The notes below the pieces were generated by a model, which was not told the origin of the DNA, did no database searches, and worked only from the letters and a program-made list of their open reading frames with translations. Shown here one piece after another: positions 19,129 through 29,541 of a stretch of 50,549 nucleotides of DNA. This DNA is from an uncultured Clostridia bacterium (lineage in GTDB: Bacteria; Bacillota; Clostridia; Oscillospirales; Oscillospiraceae), in contig CAMKED010000004.1 in assembly GCA_946411475.1 (NCBI GenBank), positions 1 to 50,549 on the forward strand, in the 5' to 3' direction. A program made the position numbers and the translations under genes. The stretch's first letter is position 1. Every line of letters starts with the position of its first letter.

Positions 19129-20352
19129 ATGATTGTGCTGACGAAAGCGCAGGCGCGGACCTTTCTTCTTGCAAAACAGGGCTTGCTCGGAAACTATCGT
19201 TTTTCCGGCAAGGAAGGCGCGTATACCTACGTGCGGCAGGCGGGTTGTATTCAGTACGACCCGGTAGACGTCTGCGGAAAGAACGCGGAACTCACCTTGC
19301 AATCGCGCGTGAAAGGTTTCCGAAAGCCTATGCTGGCGGAGCTTTTGTATCGGGATCGGCTTCTGGTGGACTACGCCGACAAGGAGCTCTCGATTTGGCC
19401 GACAGAGGACTGGCCGTATTTTTCCCCTTATCGGGAACGCAGCCGGCAACTCGGCGCAAGCTTTCCCGGGCTTTCGGCGTTGGAGCGGGAGGCCCTGGCT
19501 TATATTCGGGCAAACGGCCCCGTTTCCAGCGATACGATCCCGATAGACGGTGAGATTTTCTGGCACTCCTCGATGCACTGGAGCGGTAATTGGCACAAAA
19601 AGTCAAAGGCCGCCCGCTCCGTTCTGGAGCAGTTGTACACCGACGGCGCCCTCGTGATCCACCACAAAAACGGCACCCGGAAGTTCTACGATCTGGCGGA
19701 GCGCCATTTGGAGCCGTCGCTGCTGAAAGCAGCCTGCCCCTGCGCGGACGACGATGCGCTTCTGTGCTGGCGCGTTTTGCGGCGGATCGGCGCAGTCGGA
19801 CTGCTCTGGGATAAGAGTTCGCCTGCCTTTCTGGGTATCGAACTAAACGCAGAGCGGCGCAAATCCGCCTTTTCTGAATTGGAATCCCGCGGCGCGATCC
19901 TGCCGGCGCGGGTTGAAGAGATCAAAACACCGTTTTATTTCCGCGCAGAGGATGCCTCCCTGATGCAGACAGTTCTCACGGAGACGGTGGATCAAAAAGC
20001 GCGCATGGAGTTCCTTGCTCCGCTTGACCCACTGCTTTGGGACAAGGCGCTGGTTGCCGCACTTTGGGATTTCCGCTATGCCTGGGAAATTTACACCCCC
20101 GCCGACAAACGGCAGTACGGTTACTACACCCTGCCGATCCTCTGGGGCAGCGGCTTCATCGGTCGGATCGAAGCTGCAGCGGATCCGAAAGGCGGAATAC
20201 TCCTTGTAAAAAACGTCTGGCTTGAGCCCGGCGTCCACCAGACCCAAAAGCTGCGGCAAGCCCTTGCACAAACGCTCCGCCGCTTTGCCGCATTCAACGA
20301 TTGTTCGACCGTGGCGCTTTGCGAGCTGCCGGGCGGAAACGCCTTGCCGTGA
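19129..20352 (+). CDS. Winged-helix crosslink-repair glycosylase, YcaQ-like
   Basis: LTKAQARTFLLAKQGL..., GCIQYDPVDVCGKNAELTLQSRV, FLAPLDPLLWDKALVAALWDFRYAWEIYTPADKRQYGYYTLPILWG. Confidence 0.85.
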   Translation: MIVLTKAQARTFLLAKQGLLGNYRFSGKEGAYTYVRQAGCIQYDPVDVCGKNAELTLQSRVKGFRKPMLAELLYRDRLLVDYADKELSIWPTEDWPYFSPYRERSRQLGASFPGLSALEREALAYIRANGPVSSDTIPIDGEIFWHSSMHWSGNWHKKSKAARSVLEQLYTDGALVIHHKNGTRKFYDLAERHLEPSLLKAACPCADDDALLCWRVLRRIGAVGLLWDKSSPAFLGIELNAERRKSAFSELESRGAILPARVEEIKTPFYFRAEDASLMQTVLTETVDQKARMEFLAPLDPLLWDKALVAALWDFRYAWEIYTPADKRQYGYYTLPILWGSGFIGRIEAAADPKGGILLVKNVWLEPGVHQTQKLRQALAQTLRRFAAFNDCSTVALCELPGGNALP

Positions 20353-20410
20353 AGAAGAAAGAATAATCAAACCGCAAAGGAACTGAAAAAGAATGCGAGA
20401 GGAAAAGAAC

Positions 20411-20662
20411 ATGAGCAAAGTGAAGCTGACGATTACGGAAAGTGACTGCCGGAGCGGGTATCATAAGGCTGGGGACAGCTTTCTCGTGGAGGACCTCTGC
20501 CCGCCTCTGTGCCATGAGCTGTGGAACAGGATCTATCCTTACGTCTTCGCCCTGCAAAACGGCGCGGATCTGGATTGCGGCGCTTCCCGCAGCCGCTCCT
20601 TTGACGCGCGGTGTCCCGACGGCGGCAGGGTGTGCGTTCACGGGGAATTGGAAGATGCGTAA
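20411..20662 (+). CDS. TIGR04076-like small protein
   Basis: MSKVKLTITESDCRSGYHKAGDSFLVEDLCPPLCHELWNRIYPYVFALQNGADL. Confidence 0.75.
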   Translation: MSKVKLTITESDCRSGYHKAGDSFLVEDLCPPLCHELWNRIYPYVFALQNGADLDCGASRSRSFDARCPDGGRVCVHGELEDA

Positions 20663-20726
20663 GCGATGACAGAAAGATCCCTATGCGAACGGATGATTCA
20701 CGAACACGACGGAGGACGCAGACACA

Positions 20727-21602
20727 ATGCATTTTGTAGAGGCAAAAGGAATTCTGACCGGCAGCGGCGGACGTTACGGGATGAATATCTACCGCGGCTG
20801 CACGCACGGCTGCATTTACTGTGACAGCAGAAGCCGATGCTACGGGTTTACGCATCCGTTTGAGGATATTGAGGTAAAGCAGAATGCGCCGGCGCTTTTG
20901 GAGCAGGCGCTCAAAGCCAAGCGGCGTCCGTGTATGATCGGAACAGGCGCGATGTCCGATCCGTATCAGCCCTGTGAAAAACAACTGCGTCTGATGAGAA
21001 AGTGCCTGGAAATCATATTGAAGTATGGCTTCGGCGCGGCAATCCAGACAAAATCCGACCTCATCCTTCGGGACATCGACCTGCTGGAGCAAATCCATGC
21101 TTCCGCCAAATGTGTGGTACAGATGACGCTGACGACTGCCGACGAGCAGCTCTGCCGGATCGTAGAGCCAAACGTCTGCACGACAAAGCGCAGGCTGGAG
21201 GTGCTGGAAGCGCTGCAAAAGCGGGGCATTCCGACCGTTGTCTGGATGACGCCGATCCTGCCCGAGCTGAATGATACAGAGGAGAATATTACCGCCATCC
21301 TGAATGAATGCGTCCGGGTCGGCGTCAAGGGTGTGATCGATTTTGGGATGGGGCTGACGCTCCGGGAGGGCGATCGGGAATACTATTATGCAGCGCTGGA
21401 TCGGCACTTTCCGGGATTGAAGGAACGGTACATCCGGCGTTACGGCGAAGCGTACGAGCTGCCGAGTCCCAATGCGAAAAAGCTGCGGGAAGTATTCTGC
21501 CGAATCTGCAGCGAAAACGGGCTTCTGTCAAGTACGGAGGAATGCTTTGCCTTCATTTCTCAACTGCCGGAAAAGTATCCGCAGATGCGTCTGTTCGAAT
21601 AA
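20727..21602 (+). CDS. Radical SAM protein (SPL-like)
   Basis: YRGCTHGCIYCDSRS CxxxCxxC cluster motif; QTKSDLILRDIDLLEQI. Confidence 0.88.
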   Translation: MHFVEAKGILTGSGGRYGMNIYRGCTHGCIYCDSRSRCYGFTHPFEDIEVKQNAPALLEQALKAKRRPCMIGTGAMSDPYQPCEKQLRLMRKCLEIILKYGFGAAIQTKSDLILRDIDLLEQIHASAKCVVQMTLTTADEQLCRIVEPNVCTTKRRLEVLEALQKRGIPTVVWMTPILPELNDTEENITAILNECVRVGVKGVIDFGMGLTLREGDREYYYAALDRHFPGLKERYIRRYGEAYELPSPNAKKLREVFCRICSENGLLSSTEECFAFISQLPEKYPQMRLFE

Positions 21603-21679
21603 GCGGGCGTTCTTGAAGCAACGAAACAGAACCGGATTGCGCAAAAAATGTGAATGGGGATCAAAAGGAGGAAAGCACG

Positions 21680-22084
21680 GTGAAATTAAAAAAAGGAAGC
21701 GGCTGGAATGCCTTTTTTGACGAAGAAAACGAGCGGTATTTCGGAGAATACGGCGGAACCATGGCCTATCATCTGTTCGAGCTGACAAAGGAACAGTATG
21801 ATCTGCTCGACAGCGAAATGAACGAAGGCGACGCGTCTAAAATCATGTACGAGGGGCGGCATCTGTATATGTCGGTCGACGACCGGTGCGGCCCGCCTTA
21901 TACCATCGTGTTTGATGACGAGTACGAAAAGCTCTGCCCATGGGCAAAGGTGATGGCAGGCGGCAAGGTTTGGCCGGACGAGTTGACCGACGCGGCCGTG
22001 GAGCTGTTCGAGTCCGAAAAGAACAACCGCGAGCAGCGCAGAAAAAAGCGGGAAAAACGGGAAAAGGAAGCGGAACCCTGTTAA
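21680..22084 (+). CDS. Hypothetical protein, charged C-terminus
   Basis: GTG start at 21680 preceded by AAAGGAGGAAAG; no recognised motif. Confidence 0.55.
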   Translation: MKLKKGSGWNAFFDEENERYFGEYGGTMAYHLFELTKEQYDLLDSEMNEGDASKIMYEGRHLYMSVDDRCGPPYTIVFDDEYEKLCPWAKVMAGGKVWPDELTDAAVELFESEKNNREQRRKKREKREKEAEPC

Positions 22085-22100
22085 CAAAGAGAGCTTTTCT

Positions 22101-22862
22101 ATGAGGCGCCTGATAAGCATGAAAAAACTATACGAAAAAAGCGAGATCACGTTTGCCATCTTTTGGATCGTGCTCTATACCGTTTCCATGGGGAGCCTGC
22201 GCAATCTCGGCGATGACAGCCCGCATCGGATGATCGGGCTGATCGTAATCTCCGCCTGGATGCTTCTGTTTGTTTGGAGAAACGGACTGCTGGAGAAATA
22301 CGGCTTATCCGGATGGGCAAGGAACAACCGGGCTATGCTGTGGTTCCTTCCGCTGTGGATCATTACGACCGTCAACCTCTGGGGCGGCGTCACGCCGCAG
22401 TATCCCATGCCGGGGGAGCTGTTTGTTGTTGTGTCGATGGCATTTGTCGGCTTCGCAGAGGAGATGCTGTTCCGCGGCTTCTTGTTCAAGGCCATGCTGA
22501 AGGAAGGCAGCGTTAAGACGGCCGTGATCGTCTCCTCTGTCAGCTTTGGCCTGGGACACATCTTGAATCTGTTTACCGGACACGAGTTGGCGGAAACCCT
22601 CATGCAGGTCGTCTTCGCCGTCTCCTACGGCTTCATGGTTACGATGGCGTTTTATAAAAGCAACAGCCTGCTCCCCTGCATTCTGTCGCACAGTCTGTTT
22701 GATATGTTCGCTGATTTTTCCAATTTGGACCGCTCTCCTGCGTTGAATTGGATCTGCCACGGCGTCATCATTCTCGTGTCGATCTTATATTGTCTGTATC
22801 TGATCAAGCGGGTGGAAACGCCGTCGATCAACCAAATCGACGCGGAGAATATGCATCGGTAG
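22101..22862 (+). CDS. CPBP-family intramembrane metalloprotease
   Basis: FVGFAEEMLFRGFLFKAML, SSVSFGLGHILNLF, HSLFDMFAD motifs in multi-TM protein. Confidence 0.9.
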   Translation: MRRLISMKKLYEKSEITFAIFWIVLYTVSMGSLRNLGDDSPHRMIGLIVISAWMLLFVWRNGLLEKYGLSGWARNNRAMLWFLPLWIITTVNLWGGVTPQYPMPGELFVVVSMAFVGFAEEMLFRGFLFKAMLKEGSVKTAVIVSSVSFGLGHILNLFTGHELAETLMQVVFAVSYGFMVTMAFYKSNSLLPCILSHSLFDMFADFSNLDRSPALNWICHGVIILVSILYCLYLIKRVETPSINQIDAENMHR

Positions 22863-22932
22863 ATTGCAAAAACGGGAAAAACCGCTTCCAATTGACGCGC
22901 TTTCTCCCGGCACATCAAGACGAGGGAAGGTT

Positions 22933-23673
<741 letters not shown>

Positions 23674-23687
23674 ATTGGTGAGATGAT

Positions 23688-24239
23688 ATGTTATATTTGA
23701 TGCGACACGGAAAAACCGACTGGAACGAACTTCACAAGCTCCAGGGACGGACGGATATTCCATTGAACGAAGACGGTCGGCGCATGGCCCAAGCAGCGCA
23801 CGATGCATATAGGGATACGCATTTGGATCTGTGCTTTTCGTCGCCGCTGAAGCGGGCAACGGAAACGGCTGAAATACTTTTGCGGGGAAGAGACGTTCCC
23901 ATAAAGACAGACGACAGACTTGTGGAGATGTCTTTTGGCGTGTATGAAGGGCTGGCGAATTCTTTTCAGATTCCCGACTGTCCGATCAACATTCTGTTTC
24001 AAGATCCCTCCGCCTATACGGAATCGATCGGCGGCGCTGAGACGTTCGGAGAATTACTGGCCCGCGCAGACAGCTTCCTGACTGAGATGGTTTTGCCCGA
24101 GGTGCACAAAGGGAAAGATATCCTGATCGTGGGCCACGGGGCATTGAATTCCGCGATTATTTGTTGCCTGAAGCAACTCCCAATCTCGGCGTTCTGGAGC
24201 AACGGTCTGGAACAGTGTAAGCTGTTGCGCTTGCTGTAA
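23688..24239 (+). CDS. Histidine phosphatase (phosphoglycerate mutase-like)
   Basis: LYLMRHGKTDWNELHKLQGRTDIPLNEDGRRMA. Confidence 0.92.
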   Translation: MLYLMRHGKTDWNELHKLQGRTDIPLNEDGRRMAQAAHDAYRDTHLDLCFSSPLKRATETAEILLRGRDVPIKTDDRLVEMSFGVYEGLANSFQIPDCPINILFQDPSAYTESIGGAETFGELLARADSFLTEMVLPEVHKGKDILIVGHGALNSAIICCLKQLPISAFWSNGLEQCKLLRLL

Positions 24240-24247
24240 GATGGATA

Positions 24248-24287
24248 GGGGACGGTTCCTTGTCTTGCTCGACAAGGAACCGTCCCC
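24248..24287. terminator. Strong hairpin downstream of histidine phosphatase (terminator-like or dispersed palindrome)
   Basis: GGGGACGGTTCCTTGTC-TTGCTC-GACAAGGAACCGTCCCC, 17-bp perfect stem; no T-tract. Confidence 0.6.
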
Positions 24288-24420
24288 AATGCATTGGAGC
24301 GGCAAATTATGCTCCTTCTGTTTCATCTATAACTCATTCATAATTCAATTCGTGTTAATTGCAATTTGAGGACCTCAAAGACACAATTACATGGTGCGCT
24401 GTACGTACCGGGCAATAGTG

Positions 24421-24469
24421 ACTAGTGACTAGTGACTGGTGACTGGTGACTAGTGACTAGTCGCTGGTG
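24421..24469. repeat. Heptamer tandem repeat, unit ACTAGTG/ACTGGTG (7 units)
   Basis: ACTAGTG ACTAGTG ACTGGTG ACTGGTG ACTAGTG ACTAGTC GCTGGTG. Confidence 0.95.
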
Positions 24470-24578
24470 CTTTCTTCGACGTAGATGTATTTCCACAAAA
24501 TAAGTCATCACTTTGCGACTAACGCCATTCAATTATTATGCACGCTGCATTTTGCATGTTGAATTCCCCGCCCCAGCC

Positions 24579-25316
24579 TCAGCGGACGTCGTAATAGAAC
24601 AGGTCCGCGGCGTCCCGGTCCCTGCCGGTGAAGATTCGCTTGGTCAGCTTGCGGTTCTTGATCAGATACCAGTCCCCGAAGGTGTCAAACTTGCGGGCGG
24701 AGGTCACCAGGGGCTTCCGTTTCAGGGTTCCGTACTTCTGCTTGCGCTGTTTTCCCAGCTTTTGCAGGCGGACGGCAAAATCCATATCCTCCAGGCTGAT
24801 GAGGCTCTCGTCAAAACCGCCGATGGCGTCAAAGTCCTCCTTGCGGCACCAAAACATGGCCCCGCTGAGGAGACCGCCGTTTTTCATCATCACCGGCAGC
24901 AGCTTGAGCACCACGTACAGGGAGGAGCAGGCGATGCCAAAGGACATCCTGTCGAACTTGACATTGGAACCGCCCCCCACAAATTTTCCGCTTTCCAGCT
25001 TTTCTTTGATCTCCGTCAGAGCTTCCTTCCCCATCACGCTGTCAGCGTCCACGGTCACAACGATCTCCCCGACCGCGGCCCGGACCCCGGTATTTCGGAT
25101 GGCAGCGATGCACTTGTCGTCGTTGACCAGCACCCTGGCCCCAAGGCTCTCCGCAATTTCCCGGGTCTTGTCTGTGCAGCGGTTTGCCACAACAATGGTT
25201 TCCACCGCATCCGGAGCCACGGCCCGAGCGGCAATGCCGATCCCCCGCAGACACTTGCCGATGTATTGCGCCTCGTTGTGAGCGGGAATAATCACAGAAA
25301 ATTTCGTTTTACCCAT
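24579..25316 (-). CDS. Glycosyltransferase family 2
   Basis: KFSVIIPAHNEAQYIGKCL, VTVDADSVMGKEAL. Confidence 0.9.
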   Translation of the reverse strand: MGKTKFSVIIPAHNEAQYIGKCLRGIGIAARAVAPDAVETIVVANRCTDKTREIAESLGARVLVNDDKCIAAIRNTGVRAAVGEIVVTVDADSVMGKEALTEIKEKLESGKFVGGGSNVKFDRMSFGIACSSLYVVLKLLPVMMKNGGLLSGAMFWCRKEDFDAIGGFDESLISLEDMDFAVRLQKLGKQRKQKYGTLKRKPLVTSARKFDTFGDWYLIKNRKLTKRIFTGRDRDAADLFYYDVR

Positions 25317-25463
25317 TGGGAGCTCCTCCTGTCTCTCTGTTTATCGTTCACGCCAGGCCGGAAAGTCGGGATACACGCAACGTTTTTTGTATCATTATAC
25401 AGAATCTGGGCAAAAATAGCAACCGTATGAGAGAGATTTTCGTATGTGTCGCTTTTTGCCCCT

Positions 25464-26666
25464 TTACTGTATGATTGCCATCAGTATGCGCAGCCAGATC
25501 TGTCCGAAGCTCAGCCGCGGGACGGCCTCCGAGGCCGTCAGGGGGAGCTCGGCAAGCACTTCCTTTCCGGCCAGGACCCGGAGAGTTCCCAGTACTTGCC
25601 CCTGCTCCACCGGGGCTTCACAGTTCTCTGCGAGTTCGATTTCCCGCGTCACGGACGCCGCCTTTGCTTTCTCCAACAGGATCGGCCCGCAGCCTGCCGG
25701 AAGCGGGGTGACCGTCTCCTGCGTGCCCAGGATCACCGGGATCGGCGTGGGCGTAAAGCCCTCCATCGGGTCCACCAGGGTGTAGTTGGCAAAGCCCCAG
25801 TTCAGCAGGGCCTTGGCGTCCTCAAAGCGATGGGTGGAGGAGTCGGCGCCCAGAATCACCGCAATCAGCTCGATCCCGTTGCGTTTGGCGGAGGCGGAGA
25901 GGCAGTGCCCGGCCCGCGAGGTGTAGCCGGTTTTGAGACCGGTGGTTCCCTCGTAGAAGCGTACCAGCTTGTTGGTGTTGGACAGGCCGAACGCGCCGTT
26001 CCGCACCGTGTCCATCCAGATCGTGGTGTAGCGGCGGATCGCGTCGTGCCGCAGCAGCTCGCGGGACATGATCGCAATATCCCGTGCCGTGGTCAGGTGT
26101 TCGTTTGCGTCCGGCCCGTCGTCCAGCCCGGTGCAGTTGACGAAGTGAGTGTTTGTCATCCCAAGCTCGGCTGCCCGGGCGTTCATGTTTGCCACGAAGG
26201 CAGTTTCGCTGCCTGCAACGTGTTCAGCCAGCGCCGTAGCGCAGTCGTTTGCCGAGCTGACGACTACGGATTTGAGCATCTCGTCCATGGAGAGCCGCTC
26301 GCCCTCCTCCAGATAAATCTGGCTGCCGCCCTTTCCCGCCGCAGCGGAGGAGGCCGTCACCTCGTCGTTCCAGCCGATCTGCCCGGCATCCAGGGCTTCC
26401 ATCACCAGCAGCAGGGTCATGACCTTGGTGACGCTGGCAGGTTCGCGCCGATCGTCGGCGTTTTTCTCAAACAGGACCGTCCCTGTGGCTGCGTCGATCA
26501 AAATGGCCGATGGCGCCCGGAGCTCCACCGGCGCCTCTGCCGCAGCTTCCGTCGCGGCTTCTCCCGAATGATTGGCCGTGTCCGCCGTCGGCGCCTCCGC
26601 GCCTGCTCCCGGCGCGAGAGCGAGGAGCATTGCAACAAGAATGATCAGACAGAGTGTTTTTCGCAT
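25464..26666 (-). CDS. D-alanyl-D-alanine carboxypeptidase (PBP5/DacF family)
   Basis: Signal peptide; EPASVTKVMTLLL (SxxK), SSANDCATAL (SxN), TGLKTGYT (KTG). Confidence 0.93.
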   Translation of the reverse strand: MRKTLCLIILVAMLLALAPGAGAEAPTADTANHSGEAATEAAAEAPVELRAPSAILIDAATGTVLFEKNADDRREPASVTKVMTLLLVMEALDAGQIGWNDEVTASSAAAGKGGSQIYLEEGERLSMDEMLKSVVVSSANDCATALAEHVAGSETAFVANMNARAAELGMTNTHFVNCTGLDDGPDANEHLTTARDIAIMSRELLRHDAIRRYTTIWMDTVRNGAFGLSNTNKLVRFYEGTTGLKTGYTSRAGHCLSASAKRNGIELIAVILGADSSTHRFEDAKALLNWGFANYTLVDPMEGFTPTPIPVILGTQETVTPLPAGCGPILLEKAKAASVTREIELAENCEAPVEQGQVLGTLRVLAGKEVLAELPLTASEAVPRLSFGQIWLRILMAIIQ

Positions 26667-26775
26667 TTCCGTCCCTCCCAAGTTCGTTTGTCACAGAATA
26701 TTCGCTGCATTCAAAAATATGACGCCGCTTTGTTGACAAGCAGAGAACGGCTTGTTATAATGTCCAGTGCGAAGT

Positions 26776-27020
26776 CGGGCGTGCCCAGCACTTAATCAGG
26801 AAGCAGGTCAAATCCCTGCGCCAGACCGTGGCCGTAGATGGCAAACCCCGACCGGGCTTACCGCTTGCCGCAAAGCGGGAACCGACCATTGGGAAATGAT
26901 AGAACAACCTGTAGACGTCCCCCGTAGGGGCGGCCACTGGCCGTCCGCGACACGCACCGGTCTGTTCAATCTCCCGAGAAGGTCGCCCGGTCCGCCATGA
27001 GCCGGAAGACTGACCCAACG
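26776..27020 (+). promoter_or_regulatory. Cobalamin riboswitch-like aptamer with long variable region
   Basis: AATCAGGAAGCAGGTCAAATCCCTGCGCCAGACCGTGGCCGTAGAT core and B12-box-like AGCCGGAAGACTGACC (27000-27015), upstream of a DUF4430 lipoprotein and an S component; ends approximate. Confidence 0.72.
26921..26951 (+). repeat. GTAGGGG palindromic repeat copy inside riboswitch variable region
   Basis: CCCGTAGGGGCGGCCACTGGCCGTCCGCGAC; near-identical to 32538-32567. Confidence 0.85.
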
Positions 27021-27143
27021 CAATGCCGCCGCCGCGAGCTCCGGGGCGGTCCACATTTTGGAACCGCAGGGAGGGCGTATGCGCCTCCCCAAGGACGGCA
27101 AAGCCTTTGCGAAAACAAATAATACGAAAAGGAGAAAACGCAC

Positions 27144-27611
27144 ATGAAACACATCCGTAAATCCCTTGTGTGCCTGCTCCTGGTCCTGCTGCTTGCGGCG
27201 GCGGCGCTGACCGGATGCGCACAAAACCAGACGACCACCGAGGCCCCCAAGACCCAGACCCAAGCCCCCGAGACGACCGCTGCGCCTGCGAAGACGGACA
27301 GACAGGAGCTGGGCGAAGGCAGCAAGCTCTTCTACTTTGACGTGACCTTCTCCAACGGCGAGACCTCCTCCTACGCCATCCACACCGACGCGGACACCGT
27401 GGGCGCGGCCCTGGTCGACCTGAACCTGATCGCCGGCGACGAGAGCGAGTACGGCCTCTACGTCAAGACCGTCGGCGAGGAGACCCTGGATTACGATGCC
27501 AACGGTATGTACTGGGGCTTCTATGAGAACGGCGAGTTCGCCATGACCGGCGTGGACAGCACCGCCATCACCGACGGCGCGACCTACTCCTTCGTCGCCA
27601 CCAAGGGCTGA
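27144..27611 (+). CDS. DUF4430 (transcobalamin-like) lipoprotein
   Basis: LTGC lipobox; Thr/Pro-rich linker; MYWGFYENGEFAMTGVDSTAITDGATYSFV. Confidence 0.85.
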   Translation: MKHIRKSLVCLLLVLLLAAAALTGCAQNQTTTEAPKTQTQAPETTAAPAKTDRQELGEGSKLFYFDVTFSNGETSSYAIHTDADTVGAALVDLNLIAGDESEYGLYVKTVGEETLDYDANGMYWGFYENGEFAMTGVDSTAITDGATYSFVATKG

Positions 27612-28144
27612 TGTGGAAAAAGCCCGGGCTGGATCTGCAGCATCTGATCGTTTTTTCCATGCTTGCGGCAATCCAGTTCGCTTCGAAGCAGCTTTTGGAG
27701 TTCCTGCCCAACGTGGAGCTGGTCAGCACCCTCACCATGGTCTACACCCTGGTCTACCGGAAATGGGCGCTGATCCCGGTGTTCCTGTTTATCGGAATGG
27801 AGGGGATTCTCTGGGGCTTCGGCACCTGGTGGATTCCGTACCTCTATCTCTGGCCCGTTCTCTGGGGGATCACCATGCTGCTGCCCAAGGAGCTGCCGCC
27901 CAAGTGGGGCGTGCCGGTGTATGCCGGTGCCTGCGGGCTCTTCGGCCTGGCCTACGGAACGCTGTACGCGCCGTTTCAGTGCTACGCGTTTTTGCACGGC
28001 GACTGGAGTCGGACGCTGACCTGGATCGCCGTGGGCTTTCCCTGGGATGTGATCCACGCTCTGGGCAATCTGGCCCTGGGAACGCTGATCGTTCCGCTGA
28101 CCATGCTCCTGCGCAGCCTGGATACCCACATTCAGCAGCTATAA
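27611..28144 (+). CDS. ECF transporter S component-like membrane protein
   Basis: Six-TM-like protein; overlaps the preceding stop; AAIQFASKQLLEFLPNVELVSTLTMVYTLVY. Confidence 0.75.
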   Translation: MWKKPGLDLQHLIVFSMLAAIQFASKQLLEFLPNVELVSTLTMVYTLVYRKWALIPVFLFIGMEGILWGFGTWWIPYLYLWPVLWGITMLLPKELPPKWGVPVYAGACGLFGLAYGTLYAPFQCYAFLHGDWSRTLTWIAVGFPWDVIHALGNLALGTLIVPLTMLLRSLDTHIQQL

Positions 28145-28146
28145 CG

Positions 28147-28180
28147 AAACAGTCCGTGGCGTGCCACGGACTGTTTTTTT
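28147..28180 (+). terminator. Intrinsic terminator
   Basis: AAACAGTCCGTGGC-GT-GCCACGGACTGTTTTTTT. Confidence 0.93.
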
Positions 28181-28213
28181 CAAATTGTCTTGACTTTTTT
28201 GAAAAAGATAGTA

Positions 28214-28231
28214 AAATAACAAATGTTATTT
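28214..28231. promoter_or_regulatory. Candidate TetR operator palindrome
   Basis: AAATAAC-AAAT-GTTATTT directly upstream of the tetR-type gene. Confidence 0.45.
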
Positions 28232-28252
28232 AATGGGAAAGGAGGGAAAGCC

Positions 28253-28816
28253 ATGCCGGCACCCGTGCGGATTACAGAGGAAGCGATCCGGACCGCAGCC
28301 CTGCGGCTGGTTCGGGCGCAGGGACCGCAGGCGTTGAACGCCCGTGCGCTTGCTGCCGCGCTGGGCTGTTCCACCCAGCCGATCTTCAAAAACTTCCCCT
28401 CTATGGACGCGCTGCGGCGGGCGGTGCTGGAGGAGGCTCTTGCGGTCTATCATCGCTTCGTGGAGGCATCCGTGGCCGCTTCTTCTCATCCGGCCTATAA
28501 GGCCCGGGGCCTGGCCTATATTGCCTTTGCCCGGACTGAGCCGACCCTGTTCCGTCTGCTCTTTATGCGCAGCCGGGCGGGGGAAACCGACAGCCCGGAG
28601 AATCCGGATTGGAACAAGGACACCGCCAGAGCCGGCGCGAGTACCGGCCTTACCGGCCCGGAGGCTGAGCTTTTTCACCTGGAAATGTGGGTCATGGTCC
28701 ACGGAATTGCCGTGATGCTGGCCACGGGCTATCTTGATCTGGACGAGGACACGGTCAGCCGGATGCTGACCGACGCCTATCGCGGTATCAAAAACAAATG
28801 GGAGGCTGCAACATGA
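28253..28816 (+). CDS. TetR-family transcriptional regulator
   Basis: ITEEAIRTAALRLVRAQGPQALNARALAAALGCSTQPIFKNFPSMDALRRAVLEEA. Confidence 0.87.
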   Translation: MPAPVRITEEAIRTAALRLVRAQGPQALNARALAAALGCSTQPIFKNFPSMDALRRAVLEEALAVYHRFVEASVAASSHPAYKARGLAYIAFARTEPTLFRLLFMRSRAGETDSPENPDWNKDTARAGASTGLTGPEAELFHLEMWVMVHGIAVMLATGYLDLDEDTVSRMLTDAYRGIKNKWEAAT

Positions 28817-29541
28817 ATGCCATCGAAACCAAAGGATTGACCAAGCGCTACGGGGATCTGACTGCGGTAAACGGCCTGGATCTGACCGTCCGGCAGGGAG
28901 AGCTGTTTGCCCTGCTTGGCGTCAACGGTGCGGGAAAGACCACAACGATCAAAATGCTCTCCTGTCTGACCCGTCCAACCGACGGCGACGCCCTGCTTCT
29001 GGGCAAGAGCGTGAACCGGGAGCCGGAGGAAGTGAAGATGCTGCTTGCTGTTTCTCCGCAAGAGACTGCTGTCGCCCCGAAGCTCAGCGTGGCGGAGAAT
29101 CTCGAATTGATGGCCGGAATTTCCGGCGCGAATAAGGCGGAGACAAAGCGGCGCTTGGACGCCCTCTCCGCACAGTTCGGGCTGGCGGAGGTCCTGAAAC
29201 GCCCCGCGGGGAAGCTCTCCGGCGGCTGGCAGCGCAGACTGAGCATTGCCATGGCCCTGATTCTGGAGCCGAAGATCCTCTTCCTGGATGAGCCGACCCT
29301 CGGCCTGGACGTGTTGGCCAGGTCCGCGCTCTGGGACGTGATCCGAAGCCTCAAAGGGAATATGACGATCATCCTCACCACGCACTATATGGAGGAGGCC
29401 GAGGCGCTCTCCGACCGGATCGGCGTCATGGGCGCCGGACATCTCCTGCGCGTGGGCACCGCCGACGAGCTTAAGGCTGCTACCGGCGCAGAGACGCTGG
29501 AAAACGCCTTTATCGCGCTGGCAAAGGAGGCGACGAAATGA
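28813..29541 (+). CDS. ABC transporter ATP-binding protein
   Basis: GVNGAGKTTTIKML, LSGGWQRRLSIAMAL, ILFLDEPTLGLD. Confidence 0.95.
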   Translation: MNAIETKGLTKRYGDLTAVNGLDLTVRQGELFALLGVNGAGKTTTIKMLSCLTRPTDGDALLLGKSVNREPEEVKMLLAVSPQETAVAPKLSVAENLELMAGISGANKAETKRRLDALSAQFGLAEVLKRPAGKLSGGWQRRLSIAMALILEPKILFLDEPTLGLDVLARSALWDVIRSLKGNMTIILTTHYMEEAEALSDRIGVMGAGHLLRVGTADELKAATGAETLENAFIALAKEATK

